Assembly: GCA_040754375.1 (NCBI GenBank)
Contig: JBFMCT010000001.1
Coordinates: 96,145-160,144, forward strand
Length of the DNA: 64,000 nt
From: Actinomycetota bacterium
GTDB taxonomy: Bacteria; Actinomycetota; Acidimicrobiia; Acidimicrobiales; AC-14
Direction: 5' to 3'
Position 1 is the first letter of the stretch, and each line of letters opens with the position of its first letter. This document shows, in pieces, positions 31,313-40,004 of the stretch. The position numbers and the translations under genes are program-made. The notes beneath the pieces were generated by a model. The model did no database searches. It was not told the DNA's origin and saw nothing but the letters and a program-made list of their open reading frames with translations.

Positions 31313-32407
31313 GTGCGAGTAGGCCTCGTGTGCCCTTACAGCCTGTCGATCCCTGGCGGGGTCCAAGAGCAGGTGCTCGGGCTGGCCCGCACCCTGAGGG
31401 CGATGGGCCACCAGGCCCGGGTGCTGGGGCCGTGCGACGGGCCGCCGCCCGACATAGGGGTCATCCCCGTGGGCCGCTGCGTGCCGACCCACGCCAACGG
31501 CTCAGTCGCCCCCATCGCCGCCGACTTCGCGTGTGCCTTCCGCACGATCGGGGCTTTGCGCGACGAGGGCTTCGACGTGCTCCACGTGCACGAGCCGTGC
31601 GTCCCTGGCCCGGCCCAGACGTCGCTGGTGTTGGCCACCGCCCCCATCGTCGGCACGTTCCACGCGGCCGGCGAGAGCCCCCTCTACCGCTGGCTGCGGC
31701 CCGGGGTCCGGTGGCTGGCCAACCGCCTGAGCGTGCGCTGCGCAGTGTCCGAGGACGCGCGCGACATGGCCCACAAGGCCCTGGGAGGCGACTACCAGCT
31801 CCTGTTCAACGGCATCGAGGTCGAGCGCTTCGCCAAGGCCACGCCGTGGCCGACCGAGGGCCCGACCGTGCTGTTCCTGTCCCGCCACGAGGCCCGCAAG
31901 GGGCTGGACGTGCTGCTGGCCACCCTCGACGACCTGCCCGCTGACGTGCGGGTCTGGGTGGCCAGCGACGGCCCCGACACCGAGCGCCTGAAGGCGGCCA
32001 CCGCCGGCGACGGCCGGGTGGAATGGCTGGGGAGGATCAGCGAGGAGGAGAAGGCCCGCCGCCTGCGGGGGGCCGATGTGATGTGCGCCCCCTCCCTGCA
32101 CGGGGAGTCCTTCGGGCTCGTGCTGCTGGAGGCCATGGCTGCTTCGACCCCGCTGGTGGCCAGCGACCTGCCCGGCTACCGCAACGTGGCCCGGGGTGGC
32201 CAGGAGGCGCTGCTGGTGCCCCCGGGCGACGGGCGGGCCCTCGGTGCGGCGCTCAACCGGGTGCTGACCGACCCCGGCACGGCCCGCGCCCTGGCCGCGG
32301 CCGGGGACCTGCGGGCCGCCGAGTTCTCCATGGAAAGGCTGGCCGAGCTCTACCTCGGGCTGTACGAACAGGTTTTGTCCGGCTCGGCCCGTACAATGCC
32401 CGCGTGA
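31313..32407 (+). CDS. pimA: Phosphatidylinositol alpha-mannosyltransferase (GT4)
   Basis: A 364-residue GT-B glycosyltransferase that adds the first mannose from GDP-mannose to phosphatidylinositol on the cytoplasmic face. Motifs are the N-terminal [17 protein letters not shown], the acceptor region [25 protein letters not shown] at the start of the second lobe, and the donor-site [15 protein letters not shown]. Co-location with pgsA and the PatA-like gene supports PimA over a generic GT4. The downstream gene lemA follows by 19 bases. Confidence 0.87.
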   Translation: MRVGLVCPYSLSIPGGVQEQVLGLARTLRAMGHQARVLGPCDGPPPDIGVIPVGRCVPTHANGSVAPIAADFACAFRTIGALRDEGFDVLHVHEPCVPGPAQTSLVLATAPIVGTFHAAGESPLYRWLRPGVRWLANRLSVRCAVSEDARDMAHKALGGDYQLLFNGIEVERFAKATPWPTEGPTVLFLSRHEARKGLDVLLATLDDLPADVRVWVASDGPDTERLKAATAGDGRVEWLGRISEEEKARRLRGADVMCAPSLHGESFGLVLLEAMAASTPLVASDLPGYRNVARGGQEALLVPPGDGRALGAALNRVLTDPGTARALAAAGDLRAAEFSMERLAELYLGLYEQVLSGSARTMPA

Positions 32408-32426
32408 CCCATACACAGGGGGCGCC

Positions 32427-32972
32427 ATGCTCTGGGTAATCCTCGGGATAGTCGTGCTGCTGGCGTTGTACGTCGTGCTGACCTACAACGGCCTGGTCAA
32501 GCTCCGCAACCGCATCGCCAATGCCTGGGCGCAGATCGACGTGCAGCTCAAGCGGCGCTACGACCTGATCCCCAACCTGGTCGAGACGGTCAAGGGTTAC
32601 GCCCGCCACGAGCGGGAGGCCTTCGAGGCGGTGACCCAGGCCCGGGCCAACGCCATCAACGCCCAAGGGGTCGGCAACCAGGCGGCCGCCGAGAACATGA
32701 TCTCGGGGGCCCTCAAGTCGCTGTTCGCGGTGGCCGAGGCCTACCCCGACCTCAAGGCCAACCAGAACTTCCTTTCCCTCCAGGAGGAGCTGAGCTCGAC
32801 CGAGGGCCGCATCGCTTACGCCCGCCAGTTCTACAACGACGCCGTGCTCCAGATGAACACCAAGGTGCAGTCGTTCCCGAGCAACGTCATCGCCAACATG
32901 TTCGGCTTCCGCGAGCACGAGTACTTCGAGGCCGACGGCACCTCGCGCGGCCCGGTGTCGGTCCAGTTCTGA
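32427..32972 (+). CDS. lemA: LemA-family membrane protein
   Basis: A 181-residue protein with one N-terminal membrane helix (about 2-22) and a long helical-hairpin domain. The signature [31 protein letters not shown] and [18 protein letters not shown] are typical. Its role is unclear across bacteria, but lemA is commonly paired with an htpX-like protease, as here, suggesting a joint membrane quality-control function. The ATG follows CAGGGGGCG, a good ribosome-binding site. Confidence 0.93.
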   Translation: MLWVILGIVVLLALYVVLTYNGLVKLRNRIANAWAQIDVQLKRRYDLIPNLVETVKGYARHEREAFEAVTQARANAINAQGVGNQAAAENMISGALKSLFAVAEAYPDLKANQNFLSLQEELSSTEGRIAYARQFYNDAVLQMNTKVQSFPSNVIANMFGFREHEYFEADGTSRGPVSVQF

Positions 32973-32988
32973 CCGACCTCTAAGTCCC

Positions 32989-33903
32989 CTGTTCGACCAG
33001 ATCACCTCCAACAAGCGCCGTTCGGCCGCGCTGGTGGCGGTCTTCGTCCTGCTCGTGCTGGGCGTTAGCTGGGCGGCCACCTATGCCTTGGGCATGGGCC
33101 CGGCCGCCCCGCTGTTCGCGGCCGTGTTCGCAGCCGGCAGTGCCTTCGTGGCCTACTGGAAGTCGGACTCCATCGCGCTGGCCATGAGCCACGCCCGCCC
33201 GGCCGACCCCGTGGCGCACGCCCGGCTCCACAACCTGGTCGAGGGCCTGTGCATCGCCGCCGGCCTGCCCAAGCCCCGGTTGTACGTCATCGAGGACCCG
33301 GCGCCCAACGCCTTCGCCACCGGCCGCAACCCCCGCCACGCGGCCATCGCCGTCACCACCGGGTTGATGGAGAAGATGAACCGGGTAGAGCTCGAAGGTG
33401 TGCTGGCCCACGAACTGAGCCACATCAAGAACTACGACCTGCTGGTCTCGACCCTGGCCGTGACCATGGTGGGCATGATCGCCTTGCTCAGCGACTTCGC
33501 CATGCGCTTTCTGTGGTGGGGCGGCCCCCGTCACCGCAACGACTCCCGCGGTGGGGGTGGGGCGGGGCCGGCGGCCGTGATCGCCCTGGTCGGGCTGGTC
33601 CTGATGGTGTTGAGCCCCCTGGCCGCCCGGCTCCTGCAGGCCACGGTCAGCCGCCGGCGCGAGACCCTGGCCGACGTGAGCGGCGTGGCTCTCACCCGTT
33701 ACCCGCCGGGGCTCATCTCCGCCCTGGAGAAGTTGCGCGACGACACCACGGTGGTGCACTCGTCGTCGCGGGCCACCGCCCACCTGTGGATAGAGTCGCC
33801 CCTGGCCCACAACCGCGAAGAGGGTCGTCTCTCCCGGCTCAACCGCCTCTTCGACACCCACCCGCCTCTCGAAGAGCGCATCCAGGCACTGAAGGAGCTC
33901 TGA
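32989..33903 (+). CDS. htpX: HtpX-like M48 membrane metalloprotease
   Basis: An about 304-residue integral membrane protease that degrades damaged membrane proteins. The zinc motif HELSH lies in VLAHELSHIKNYD, and the third ligand Glu is in RRRETLADVSGVALT. Four hydrophobic segments flank the site. I extend the start to CTG 32989 because this adds FDQITSNKRRSAA, close to the N-terminus expected for this family; the first conventional start is GTG 33034, which would begin inside the first membrane helix. It follows lemA by 16 bases. Family assignment is secure, the CTG start is inference. Confidence 0.88.
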   Translation: MFDQITSNKRRSAALVAVFVLLVLGVSWAATYALGMGPAAPLFAAVFAAGSAFVAYWKSDSIALAMSHARPADPVAHARLHNLVEGLCIAAGLPKPRLYVIEDPAPNAFATGRNPRHAAIAVTTGLMEKMNRVELEGVLAHELSHIKNYDLLVSTLAVTMVGMIALLSDFAMRFLWWGGPRHRNDSRGGGGAGPAAVIALVGLVLMVLSPLAARLLQATVSRRRETLADVSGVALTRYPPGLISALEKLRDDTTVVHSSSRATAHLWIESPLAHNREEGRLSRLNRLFDTHPPLEERIQALKEL

Positions 33904-33909
33904 TCGCCA

Positions 33910-34965
33910 TTGGCGCGCCGGACCACCGGCGGTACCCGCAACGCCCTCAGGCACCGGTCGCGAGCCGGGGCCATGCTCGTCGTGCTGGCCCTGGTCACCT
34001 CTGGGTGCCTCGGGGGCGACTCGGCTGAACTGGGTTCGGGGCGGGGCGCCCCGCCCACCACGGCCCCCCGGTTCTTCCCTCTGACGGGCCTCATGGTGGG
34101 CGACCCGGCCCTGGCCACCCGTCAGGCGGTGACGGTGAAGATCGAGAACTCGGCGGCTTCGCGGCCCCAGACCGGCCTCGACAAGGCCGACGTCGTCTAC
34201 GAAGCGGTCGTCGAGGGCGGCCAGACGCGCTTCCTGGCGGTGTTCCACTCCACCGACGCCCCGGTGGTCGGGCCGGTTCGCTCGGTGCGCTCCAGCGACC
34301 CCGCCATCGTGGCCCCCTTCGGCGGCGTGGTGGCCTACTCGGGTGGCATCGCCCGGTTCGTCAACGCCATGAAGGCCACGGGCCTGACCAACTTCGACGA
34401 GACCAGCGGGGCCAACGCCTTCGGCCGGCGCCGCGACAAGTCCGCGCCCCACAACCTCTACGTGTCGGTGCCCGCCCTGCTGGCCAAGGCCCCGGAGGCC
34501 GACGTGCCCCCGCCCTTCGCCCCGTTCCTGCGCCCCGGGGAGGCCTTCGCCCCGGCCGGGGCCCTGCCGGTGTCGTCGCTGGCCGTGGCCGTGGGCGGCT
34601 CGAGCACGACGGGCTACCAGTACGACCCGTCGTCGGCCACGTGGAAGCGCTCGACCGACGGCCGGCCGTTCATGGTCGAGAACGGGGGCCAAGTGGCGCC
34701 CACCACGGTGATCGTGCAGTTCGTCAGCTACGAGCCCACGGGCGAGGTCGACACCAGCGGGTCGGCGGTGTTGGAGGCCAAAGTCGTCGGCTCGGGCGAC
34801 GCCGTGGTCTTCGCCGGTGGCCTGATGGTCAACGCCCGGTGGTCGAAGCCCTCGCCCACGGCCATGACGACCTACACCGACCTGGCGGGCGCCCCGATAT
34901 CGCTGCCCGCGGGCCGCACATGGGTGGAACTGCCAGCCGTGGGCTCGGCCCTCACGACCACCTGA
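33910..34965 (+). CDS. DUF3048 lipoprotein (YerB-like)
   Basis: A 351-residue exported lipoprotein with a lipobox ending LVTSGC (Cys33) and two DUF3048 parts. Typical wording is PLTGL near residue 57, VKIENSAASRPQTGLDKADVVYE, GGQTRFLAVFHS, PVRSVRSSD and, in the second half, QYDPSSATWKRSTDGRPF. The molecular role is unknown; family members are cell-surface proteins of Gram-positive bacteria. The start is TTG, 6 bases after htpX, and no better initiator precedes the signal sequence. Confidence 0.87.
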   Translation: MARRTTGGTRNALRHRSRAGAMLVVLALVTSGCLGGDSAELGSGRGAPPTTAPRFFPLTGLMVGDPALATRQAVTVKIENSAASRPQTGLDKADVVYEAVVEGGQTRFLAVFHSTDAPVVGPVRSVRSSDPAIVAPFGGVVAYSGGIARFVNAMKATGLTNFDETSGANAFGRRRDKSAPHNLYVSVPALLAKAPEADVPPPFAPFLRPGEAFAPAGALPVSSLAVAVGGSSTTGYQYDPSSATWKRSTDGRPFMVENGGQVAPTTVIVQFVSYEPTGEVDTSGSAVLEAKVVGSGDAVVFAGGLMVNARWSKPSPTAMTTYTDLAGAPISLPAGRTWVELPAVGSALTTT

Positions 34966-34994
34966 CCCTGGCGGGGGAGAGCGGGTCACGCCGG

Positions 34995-35000
34995 TAGACT
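34995..35000 (+). promoter_or_regulatory. -10 element for leaderless pdxS
   Basis: TAGACT ends 7 bases before the pdxS GTG. There is no purine-rich ribosome-binding site in the 7 bases, so the message probably starts at the GTG. Confidence 0.45.
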
Positions 35001-35007
35001 CGCTCCC

Positions 35008-35898
35008 GTGGAAGGACAAGACCGCAACACCGGCACCCAGAGGGTCAAGCGGGGCCTGGCCGAGATGCTCAAGGGCGGCGTGATCATGGACGTCGTCAAC
35101 GCCGAGCAGGCCCGCATCGCCGAGGACGCCGGGGCGGTGGCGGTCATGGCCCTCGAGCGGGTCCCGGCCGACATCCGCCGTGACGGCGGTGTGGCCCGGA
35201 TGGCCGACCCGGCGATCATCGAGGCCATCGCCGAGGCGGTGACGGTCCCGGTGATGGCCAAGGCCCGCATCGGCCACTTCGCCGAGGCCCAGGTGCTCGA
35301 GTCCCTGGGGGTCGACTACATCGACGAGAGCGAGGTGCTGACCCCGGCCGACGAGGCCCACCACATCGACAAGTGGACCTTCTCGGTGCCGTTCGTGTGC
35401 GGCGCCACCAACTTGGGCGAGGCCCTCAGGCGCATCTCCGAGGGCGCCGCCCTGATCAGGTCCAAGGGCGAGGCGGGCACGGGCAACATCGTCGAGGCCG
35501 TCCGCCACCTGCGCTCGGTGCTGGGTGACGTGCGCCGGCTCACCCAGGCCGACGGGGCCGAGCGCTACGGGTGGGCCAAGGCGCTGGGCGCCCCCATCGC
35601 GCTGGTCGAGGAGGTGGCCGAAACCGGTCGCCTGCCCGTGCCCCTGTTCTGCGCCGGGGGCATCGCCACGCCGGCCGACGCCGCCCTGGTCCTGCAGTTG
35701 GGGGCCGAGTCGGTGTTCGTCGGGTCGGGGATCTTCAAGAGCTCTGATCCCGTGGCCCGGGCCAAGGCGGTCGTCGAGGCCACGGCCCACTTCAACGACC
35801 CGGCCATCGTGGCCAAGGTGAGCCGTGGCCTGGGTGAGGCCATGGCCGGCCAGGAGGTTTCGACCCTCGACATCCGCCTGGCCGAGCGGGGCTGGTAG
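35008..35898 (+). CDS. pdxS: Pyridoxal 5'-phosphate synthase, PdxS subunit
   Basis: A 296-residue TIM-barrel synthase making PLP from ribose 5-phosphate, glyceraldehyde 3-phosphate and ammonia. Conserved elements are GGVIMDVVN (Asp28), [23 protein letters not shown], the Schiff-base Lys85 in [29 protein letters not shown] and [11 protein letters not shown]. It assembles as a dodecamer with PdxT, encoded 15 bases downstream. Length and composition are normal. Confidence 0.97.
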   Translation: MEGQDRNTGTQRVKRGLAEMLKGGVIMDVVNAEQARIAEDAGAVAVMALERVPADIRRDGGVARMADPAIIEAIAEAVTVPVMAKARIGHFAEAQVLESLGVDYIDESEVLTPADEAHHIDKWTFSVPFVCGATNLGEALRRISEGAALIRSKGEAGTGNIVEAVRHLRSVLGDVRRLTQADGAERYGWAKALGAPIALVEEVAETGRLPVPLFCAGGIATPADAALVLQLGAESVFVGSGIFKSSDPVARAKAVVEATAHFNDPAIVAKVSRGLGEAMAGQEVSTLDIRLAERGW

Positions 35899-35913
35899 GC
35901 CGGGTCATGAGCG

Positions 35914-36504
35914 GTGACTGGCGGCCCCCAGGTGGCCAAGGTCGGCGTCCTCGCCCTGCAGGGGGCCTTCGAGCGCCACGCTGAGGCCCTGACGGCGCTG
36001 GGGGCCGATGTCGTCCTGGCCCGGTCCCCCTACGACTTGGCGGGCATCGAGGCCCTCGTGCTGCCGGGCGGGGAGTCGACGACGCTGTCGCTGCTCCTGG
36101 AGACCTCGGAGATGTTCGGCCCGCTGGCCGACCTGCTGGCCGCGGGCGTGCCCGCCCTGGGCACGTGCGCCGGGATGATCCTGCTGGCCGCCGAGGTGCT
36201 CGACGGCCGCCCCGACCAACGCTGCTTCGGGGCCGTCGACATCGCCGTGCGCCGCAACGCCTTCGGGCGCCAGCGCGACTCGTTCGAGTCCGGCCTGGCG
36301 GTGGCCGGCCTGGCCGGAGGCCCGTTCCCCGGTGTGTTCATCCGGGCCCCGGCCGTGGAGCGGGTGGGCGAGGGGGTCGACGTGCTGGCCACGGTGGGGG
36401 ACCGGCCCGTGTTGTGCCGCCAGGGCCCGGTGGTGGTGGCCGCGTTCCATCCCGAGCTCTCCGACGACCTGCGCCTCCACCAGGCGTTCCTGGCCGAGAT
36501 CTAG
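35914..36504 (+). CDS. pdxT: Pyridoxal 5'-phosphate synthase, glutaminase subunit PdxT
   Basis: A 196-residue class I glutaminase that delivers ammonia to PdxS. The oxyanion motif PGGEST, nucleophile Cys85 (GTCAGM) and the His179/Glu181 pair (AFHPEL) are all visible. The GTG at 35914 gives six extra residues before VAKVGVLALQG; GTG 35932 is an alternative start. It is co-transcribed with pdxS. Confidence 0.96.
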   Translation: MTGGPQVAKVGVLALQGAFERHAEALTALGADVVLARSPYDLAGIEALVLPGGESTTLSLLLETSEMFGPLADLLAAGVPALGTCAGMILLAAEVLDGRPDQRCFGAVDIAVRRNAFGRQRDSFESGLAVAGLAGGPFPGVFIRAPAVERVGEGVDVLATVGDRPVLCRQGPVVVAAFHPELSDDLRLHQAFLAEI

Positions 36505-36520
36505 ACCCGAGGAGGGGCCG

Positions 36521-37285
36521 ATGTCCGGACATTCGAAGTGGGCCACGATCAAGCACCGCAAGGGCGCGGCCGACAAGGCCCGGGGCAAGCTGTTCGCCCG
36601 GGTGCTCCGCCAGGTCGAGGTGGCCGCCCGTGAGGGCGGGGGCGACCTCGACGCCAACCCCACGCTACGCACGATGTACCAGAAGGCCCGCGACGCCTCC
36701 ATCCCCACCGACACCATCGACCGGGCCGTCAAGCGGGGCACGGGCGAGCTCGAGGGCGTGCGCTACGAGGCCGTGACCTACGAGGGCTACGCGCCCTGCG
36801 GGGTGGCCGTCTACGTGGAGGCTCTCACCGACAACCGCAACCGCACCGGGGCCGAGGTGCGGACCGCCTTCTCGAAGAACGGCGGGTCGGCGGCCGAGCC
36901 CGGGGCCGTGGCCTGGCAGTTCGAGCGCAAGGGCGTCCTGATGGTGCGCAAGGCGTCCGAGGGCCCGACGGCCGACGAGGACGAGCTGATGATGGTGGCC
37001 CTGGAGGCCGGGGCCGAGGACATCTCCGACCAGGGAGACGTGTGGCAGGTGACGACGGCGGCTACTGACCTGGCCAGGGTGCGTGACGGGCTGGAGGCGG
37101 CCGGGGTGCTCTCCGAGTCGGCCGAGCTGACGATGCTGCCGACGACGACCGTGGCCCTCGAGACCGAAGGCGACGCCCGCCGGGTCCTCAAGGTGATCGA
37201 CGCCCTGGAGGACCAGGACGACGTGCAGGCCGTGTACTCCAACTTCGACATCCCCGACGACGTCCTAGCCGCCGTCGAGGCTTAG
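36521..37285 (+). CDS. yebC: YebC/PmpR-family protein
   Basis: A 254-residue protein beginning MSGHSKWATIKHRKGAADKARGK, diagnostic of the YebC family, with later GYAPCGVAVYVEALTDNRNRT. Members act as transcription regulators or, as reported more recently, as ribosome-associated factors helping translation through proline stretches. The ATG follows GGAGGGGCCG 16 bases after pdxT. The order pdxS, pdxT, yebC matches the mycobacterial chromosome. Confidence 0.95.
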   Translation: MSGHSKWATIKHRKGAADKARGKLFARVLRQVEVAAREGGGDLDANPTLRTMYQKARDASIPTDTIDRAVKRGTGELEGVRYEAVTYEGYAPCGVAVYVEALTDNRNRTGAEVRTAFSKNGGSAAEPGAVAWQFERKGVLMVRKASEGPTADEDELMMVALEAGAEDISDQGDVWQVTTAATDLARVRDGLEAAGVLSESAELTMLPTTTVALETEGDARRVLKVIDALEDQDDVQAVYSNFDIPDDVLAAVEA

Positions 37286-37336
37286 GGGGATAGAGTTCCG
37301 GGTCTGCTCGCCCGACCGAACCGGGAGGAACGCAAG

Positions 37337-37726
37337 ATGGAGATCGGATCGCTGCTCACCCGCGCCGTGCTGACGGTCAAGGAGGGCGACAGCCTCCGCG
37401 ACGCCGCCCGGTGGATGGTGGAGCGGGGAGTGGGCTCGGCCGTGGTGATCGGCGACGGCAAACCCATAGGCATCGTGACCGACCGTGACACGCTGCGGGT
37501 CATCGCCCAGGGGGGCGACCCCAAGGCCGTCAAGGTCCGCGACTGCCTGACCAGGCGGTTGACCACTGCCAGCGAGTCGATGGAGGTGGTGGAGGCCGCC
37601 CGGGTGATGCGGGAGAAGAACTTCCGCCACCTGGTCGTCGTCGACGACGACGGCGGGCTCGTGGGGGTGTTCTCGATGCGTGACCTGGTGGTCGGGCTGA
37701 TGCAGGAGATGAGCGCCACCGCCTGA
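37337..37726 (+). CDS. Two-CBS-domain protein
   Basis: A 129-residue protein consisting of a tandem CBS pair, expected to bind adenine nucleotides as a dimer. The two motifs GKPIGIVTDRD and GLVGVFSMRDL end the first and second CBS units. No catalytic domain is attached, so it is probably a regulatory or energy-sensing partner. The ATG is preceded by GGGAGGAACGCAAG; TAGAGT at 37291-37296 could be its -10. The NuoF-like gene follows after 91 bp with its own promoter. Confidence 0.85.
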   Translation: MEIGSLLTRAVLTVKEGDSLRDAARWMVERGVGSAVVIGDGKPIGIVTDRDTLRVIAQGGDPKAVKVRDCLTRRLTTASESMEVVEAARVMREKNFRHLVVVDDDGGLVGVFSMRDLVVGLMQEMSATA

Positions 37727-37773
37727 TGGCCGGCCTCGGCGGCCGCCACGCAGCGGGGTGGCGTGGCCCCCGG

Positions 37774-37791
37774 TTGTGAAAGTGAACACAA
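37774..37791. promoter_or_regulatory. Rex-like operator before the NuoF-like gene
   Basis: TTGTGAAAGTGAACACAA matches the Rex redox-repressor consensus TTGTGAA-N4-TTCACAA at 12 of the 14 fixed positions. It overlaps the likely -35 (TGAACA, 37783-37788), where a repressor would block transcription. Rex senses the NADH/NAD ratio and represses respiratory genes in actinobacteria, so an NADH-binding flavoprotein is a sensible target. No rex gene lies in this window. Confidence 0.5.
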
Positions 37792-37811
37792 TCACATGGT
37801 GCAGGTAGGAT
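37783..37811 (+). promoter_or_regulatory. Promoter of the NuoF-like gene (leaderless)
   Basis: TGAACA (37783-37788) and TAGGAT (37806-37811) are separated by exactly 17 bases. The -10 ends 6 bases before ATG 37818, so transcription should begin at the start codon. No ribosome-binding site is seen, which agrees. Confidence 0.55.
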
Positions 37812-37817
37812 TCAGCT

Positions 37818-39227
37818 ATGACGCTGGTCCACCGCGTGCTCTACCCGAACCCCATCGTGTCCCTCGCCGACTACGTGACCAGGGGAGGGGGTAAAGGGAT
37901 CACCGCCGCCCGGGCCATGGCGCCCGAGGCGATAACGGCAAAAGTGCTGGCTGCCGGCCTGCGGGGCCGGGGCGGGGCCGGCTTCCCGACGGGCCGCAAG
38001 TGGCAGACGGTGGCCGAGAACCGCTCGCCGGTCATGCCCACCACGGTCATCGTCAACGCCGCCGAAGGCGAGCCGGGCACGTTCAAGGACCGCACGATCC
38101 TGCGCCGCAACCCGTTCCTGGTGGTCGAGGGGGCGCTCATCGCGGCCCGGGCCGTGGGAGCCGACCTGGTGATCGTGGCCACCAAGCGGTCCTTCGGCGG
38201 TGAGGTCGAGCGCCTGCGGGAGGCCATCGAGGAGGTGGAGGACGCCGGCTGGTGCGACGAGGCGTCGGTGTCGGTGTTCGAGGGCCCCGACGAGTACCTC
38301 TACGGCGAGGAGAGCGCCCTGCTGGAGACCATCGACGGGCGCTGGCCCTTCCCCCGGGTCGTACCCACGTTCCGCCGGGGCCTCATCACCGAGCTCCCAC
38401 CGGAGACGCCGCCCGCCCCCGCTCTGGTCAACAACACCGAGACACTGGCCAACGTGCCCCGCATCGTGGCCCGGGGCCCGGCTTGGTTCCGCACGGTGGG
38501 CACCGAGCAGTCGCCCGGCACCATGGTGTGCACGGTCACGGGTTGGACGAAGCGGGCGGGCGTGGGCGAGGTGCGGATGGGGACGCCCCTTCGGGAGGTC
38601 ATCGAAGCCATCGGGGGCGGGCCGCTGCCGGGGCGCACGATCAAGGCGGTCATGTCGGGCGTGTCCAACGGGCTCCTGCCGGCCTCGGCCCTCGACACCC
38701 CGGTGACCTACGAGGCCCTGGCCGAGGCGGGCAGCGGCCTGGGGTCGGCAGGCTTCATCGTGATCGACGACTCGGTCGACATGGCCGCCCTGGCCGCGGG
38801 GGTGGCCCGCTTCCTGTCCATCGAGTCGTGCGGGCAGTGCTCGCCCTGCAAGCTCGACGGGCTCATGCTGGCCAAGGTGCTCGCCAAGGTGAGCGCCAGC
38901 GAGGCCACCAAACACGACGCCGCCGTGTTCCGCAAGCGCCTGGCCTCGGTGGCCGACCGGTCCCGGTGCTTCCTGGCCACCCAGCAGCAGGTCGTGATCA
39001 ACTCCATCATCGAGCTGTTCGGGGACGAGATGGCCGAGCACCTGGCCCACCGGGCCGCGCCCGTCGAGCCCGTGCTCATCACCGAGCTGGTCGACATCCA
39101 GGGCGGGCGGGCTGTGCTCGACGAGCGTTACCGCCGCAAGCAGCCCGACTGGACCTACAACAAGAACGACTCGGGCACCGTGCCCGTCGAGCGCTACCAC
39201 GCAGTGGCCCCGCCCTGGCGTAACTGA
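37818..39227 (+). CDS. Solitary NuoF-like FMN/Fe-S oxidoreductase subunit
   Basis: A 469-residue homologue of the NADH-binding subunit of complex I. The FMN/NADH motifs GLRGRGGAGFPTGRKW, NAAEGEPGTFKDR and EYLYGEESALLETIDG are intact, followed by an SLBB domain and the 4Fe-4S motif ESCGQCSPC with a distal Cys in RSRCFLA. The C-terminus (HRAAPVEPVLITELVDIQGG onward) is an unusual extension. No nuoE, nuoG or hydrogenase gene is adjacent, so it is not part of a complex I operon. It may be a soluble NAD(P)H- or F420-linked dehydrogenase subunit. It ends in a hairpin shared with the convergent gene. Confidence 0.85.
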   Translation: MTLVHRVLYPNPIVSLADYVTRGGGKGITAARAMAPEAITAKVLAAGLRGRGGAGFPTGRKWQTVAENRSPVMPTTVIVNAAEGEPGTFKDRTILRRNPFLVVEGALIAARAVGADLVIVATKRSFGGEVERLREAIEEVEDAGWCDEASVSVFEGPDEYLYGEESALLETIDGRWPFPRVVPTFRRGLITELPPETPPAPALVNNTETLANVPRIVARGPAWFRTVGTEQSPGTMVCTVTGWTKRAGVGEVRMGTPLREVIEAIGGGPLPGRTIKAVMSGVSNGLLPASALDTPVTYEALAEAGSGLGSAGFIVIDDSVDMAALAAGVARFLSIESCGQCSPCKLDGLMLAKVLAKVSASEATKHDAAVFRKRLASVADRSRCFLATQQQVVINSIIELFGDEMAEHLAHRAAPVEPVLITELVDIQGGRAVLDERYRRKQPDWTYNKNDSGTVPVERYHAVAPPWRN

Positions 39228-39280
39228 CGGGCGGTCCGCCGCGAGGGCCCAGCCCCCACCCACGCGGCCACCGCCCGTCA
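39225..39280. terminator. Symmetrical hairpin joining two convergent genes
   Basis: TGACGGGCGGT at 39225-39235 and ACCGCCCGTCA at 39270-39280 are perfect complements around a 34-base loop that has an additional CCGCG/CGCGG inner pairing. Each arm starts with the TGA stop codon of its own gene, the NuoF-like gene on the plus strand and the 157-residue gene on the minus strand. It can terminate transcription from either side. Confidence 0.6.
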
Positions 39281-39751
39281 GGACCTTGCGCCCTCCCCGG
39301 GCCCCGGGCGGCGCCTGCTGATGACCATCCGCACCTGTTGCTCGATCACGTGGACGAGCGGGGGCCGGCGCCGGGCCGGGCGGTCATCGAAGTGTTCCCA
39401 GAACTCCGACGGGGACTGCCGGTTCGAGACGGGCCCGGTGTACTGGTAGAGGCTGATCCGGCGCCCGGGCCCCCTCATGACCAGCTTCTCCCCGCGCCGG
39501 CCGTCCTGCTGGGACAGGTCGACGGCCACGCCGTCGGCCGCCCAGGTCCGCAGGACGCGTGCACAGGAGGCGGCCGGGCGGGCCCGACGGGGCAGGCGGA
39601 GGACCAGCGTGGCGGGACGAGGGCCCGAAGGTGACCCCCGGCGGGCCACCAGGCAGTCCACCACGACGACCGGGGCGCGGACGTCGGCGAACAGCACCTG
39701 GCCCTCGAAGTGGGCGGCGGAGCGGGCCGGTTGCAGGCTGCGCCATCTCAT
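39278..39751 (-). CDS. Hypothetical basic protein
   Basis: A 157-residue Arg-rich soluble protein with landmarks FEGQVLFADVRAPVVVVDCLVARRG and ISLYQYTGPVSNRQSPSEFWEHFDD. The family is not recognised. Third-position GC is high and the stop codon sits in a hairpin arm symmetrical with the convergent gene, both of which support real coding. The ATG start overlaps the stop of a doubtful upstream 80-residue frame (ATGA); it has no ribosome-binding site of its own. Confidence 0.5.
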   Translation of the reverse strand: MRWRSLQPARSAAHFEGQVLFADVRAPVVVVDCLVARRGSPSGPRPATLVLRLPRRARPAASCARVLRTWAADGVAVDLSQQDGRRGEKLVMRGPGRRISLYQYTGPVSNRQSPSEFWEHFDDRPARRRPPLVHVIEQQVRMVISRRRPGPGEGARS

Positions 39752-39990
39752 CGGGCACGCCCGGCGGGGAGGAACGCGGAGCGGGACGTGTCCGCTGCAG
39801 GTCGAGAGCCGGCCCCAGGGCCGGCGCGGTGGCGGGCCGTCCGAGGGCCGATGTAGCCGGGGGCCGTCCGTCGTGAGTACAGCAGCCCCCGGCCGTTCAC
39901 GGACCGCGCCCGCGCCCGGCGCCCGGCGATGCCGGGGTCGCGGTCGACCGTGGCGTGCTCGTCCGCCGTCTTACCCGTGGCCCGGGTCAC
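39748..39990 (-). CDS. Doubtful 80-residue reading frame
   Basis: The GTG at 39990 has an excellent ribosome-binding site (GGAGGG, 6 bases away), and the stop overlaps the next gene's ATG (ATGA), both typical of real genes. Against this, codon third positions are less GC-rich than in any neighbour (TCA, CGA, CCT and GCA are used) and the Arg/Gly/Ala composition looks random. The frame also contains two strong stems: GCCGGCCC/GGGCCGGC and GCCGGGGGC/GCCCCCGGC. It may be a short leader or a structured 5' region of the following gene rather than a protein gene. Confidence 0.3.
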   Translation of the reverse strand: MTRATGKTADEHATVDRDPGIAGRRARARSVNGRGLLYSRRTAPGYIGPRTARHRAGPGAGSRPAADTSRSAFLPAGRAR

Positions 39991-40004
39991 GCTCAACCCT
40001 CCAA

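Noticed and set aside
32980-35790. 936-codon open frame on the minus strand
   Set aside because: It lies antisense to htpX, the DUF3048 gene and pdxS. In such GC-rich DNA long antisense frames are frequent; its composition (Gly/His/Arg/Val) is not protein-like.
37818-39227. Complex I (nuo) operon
   Set aside because: Only the NuoF-like subunit is present; both neighbours are unrelated and no other nuo gene is nearby.
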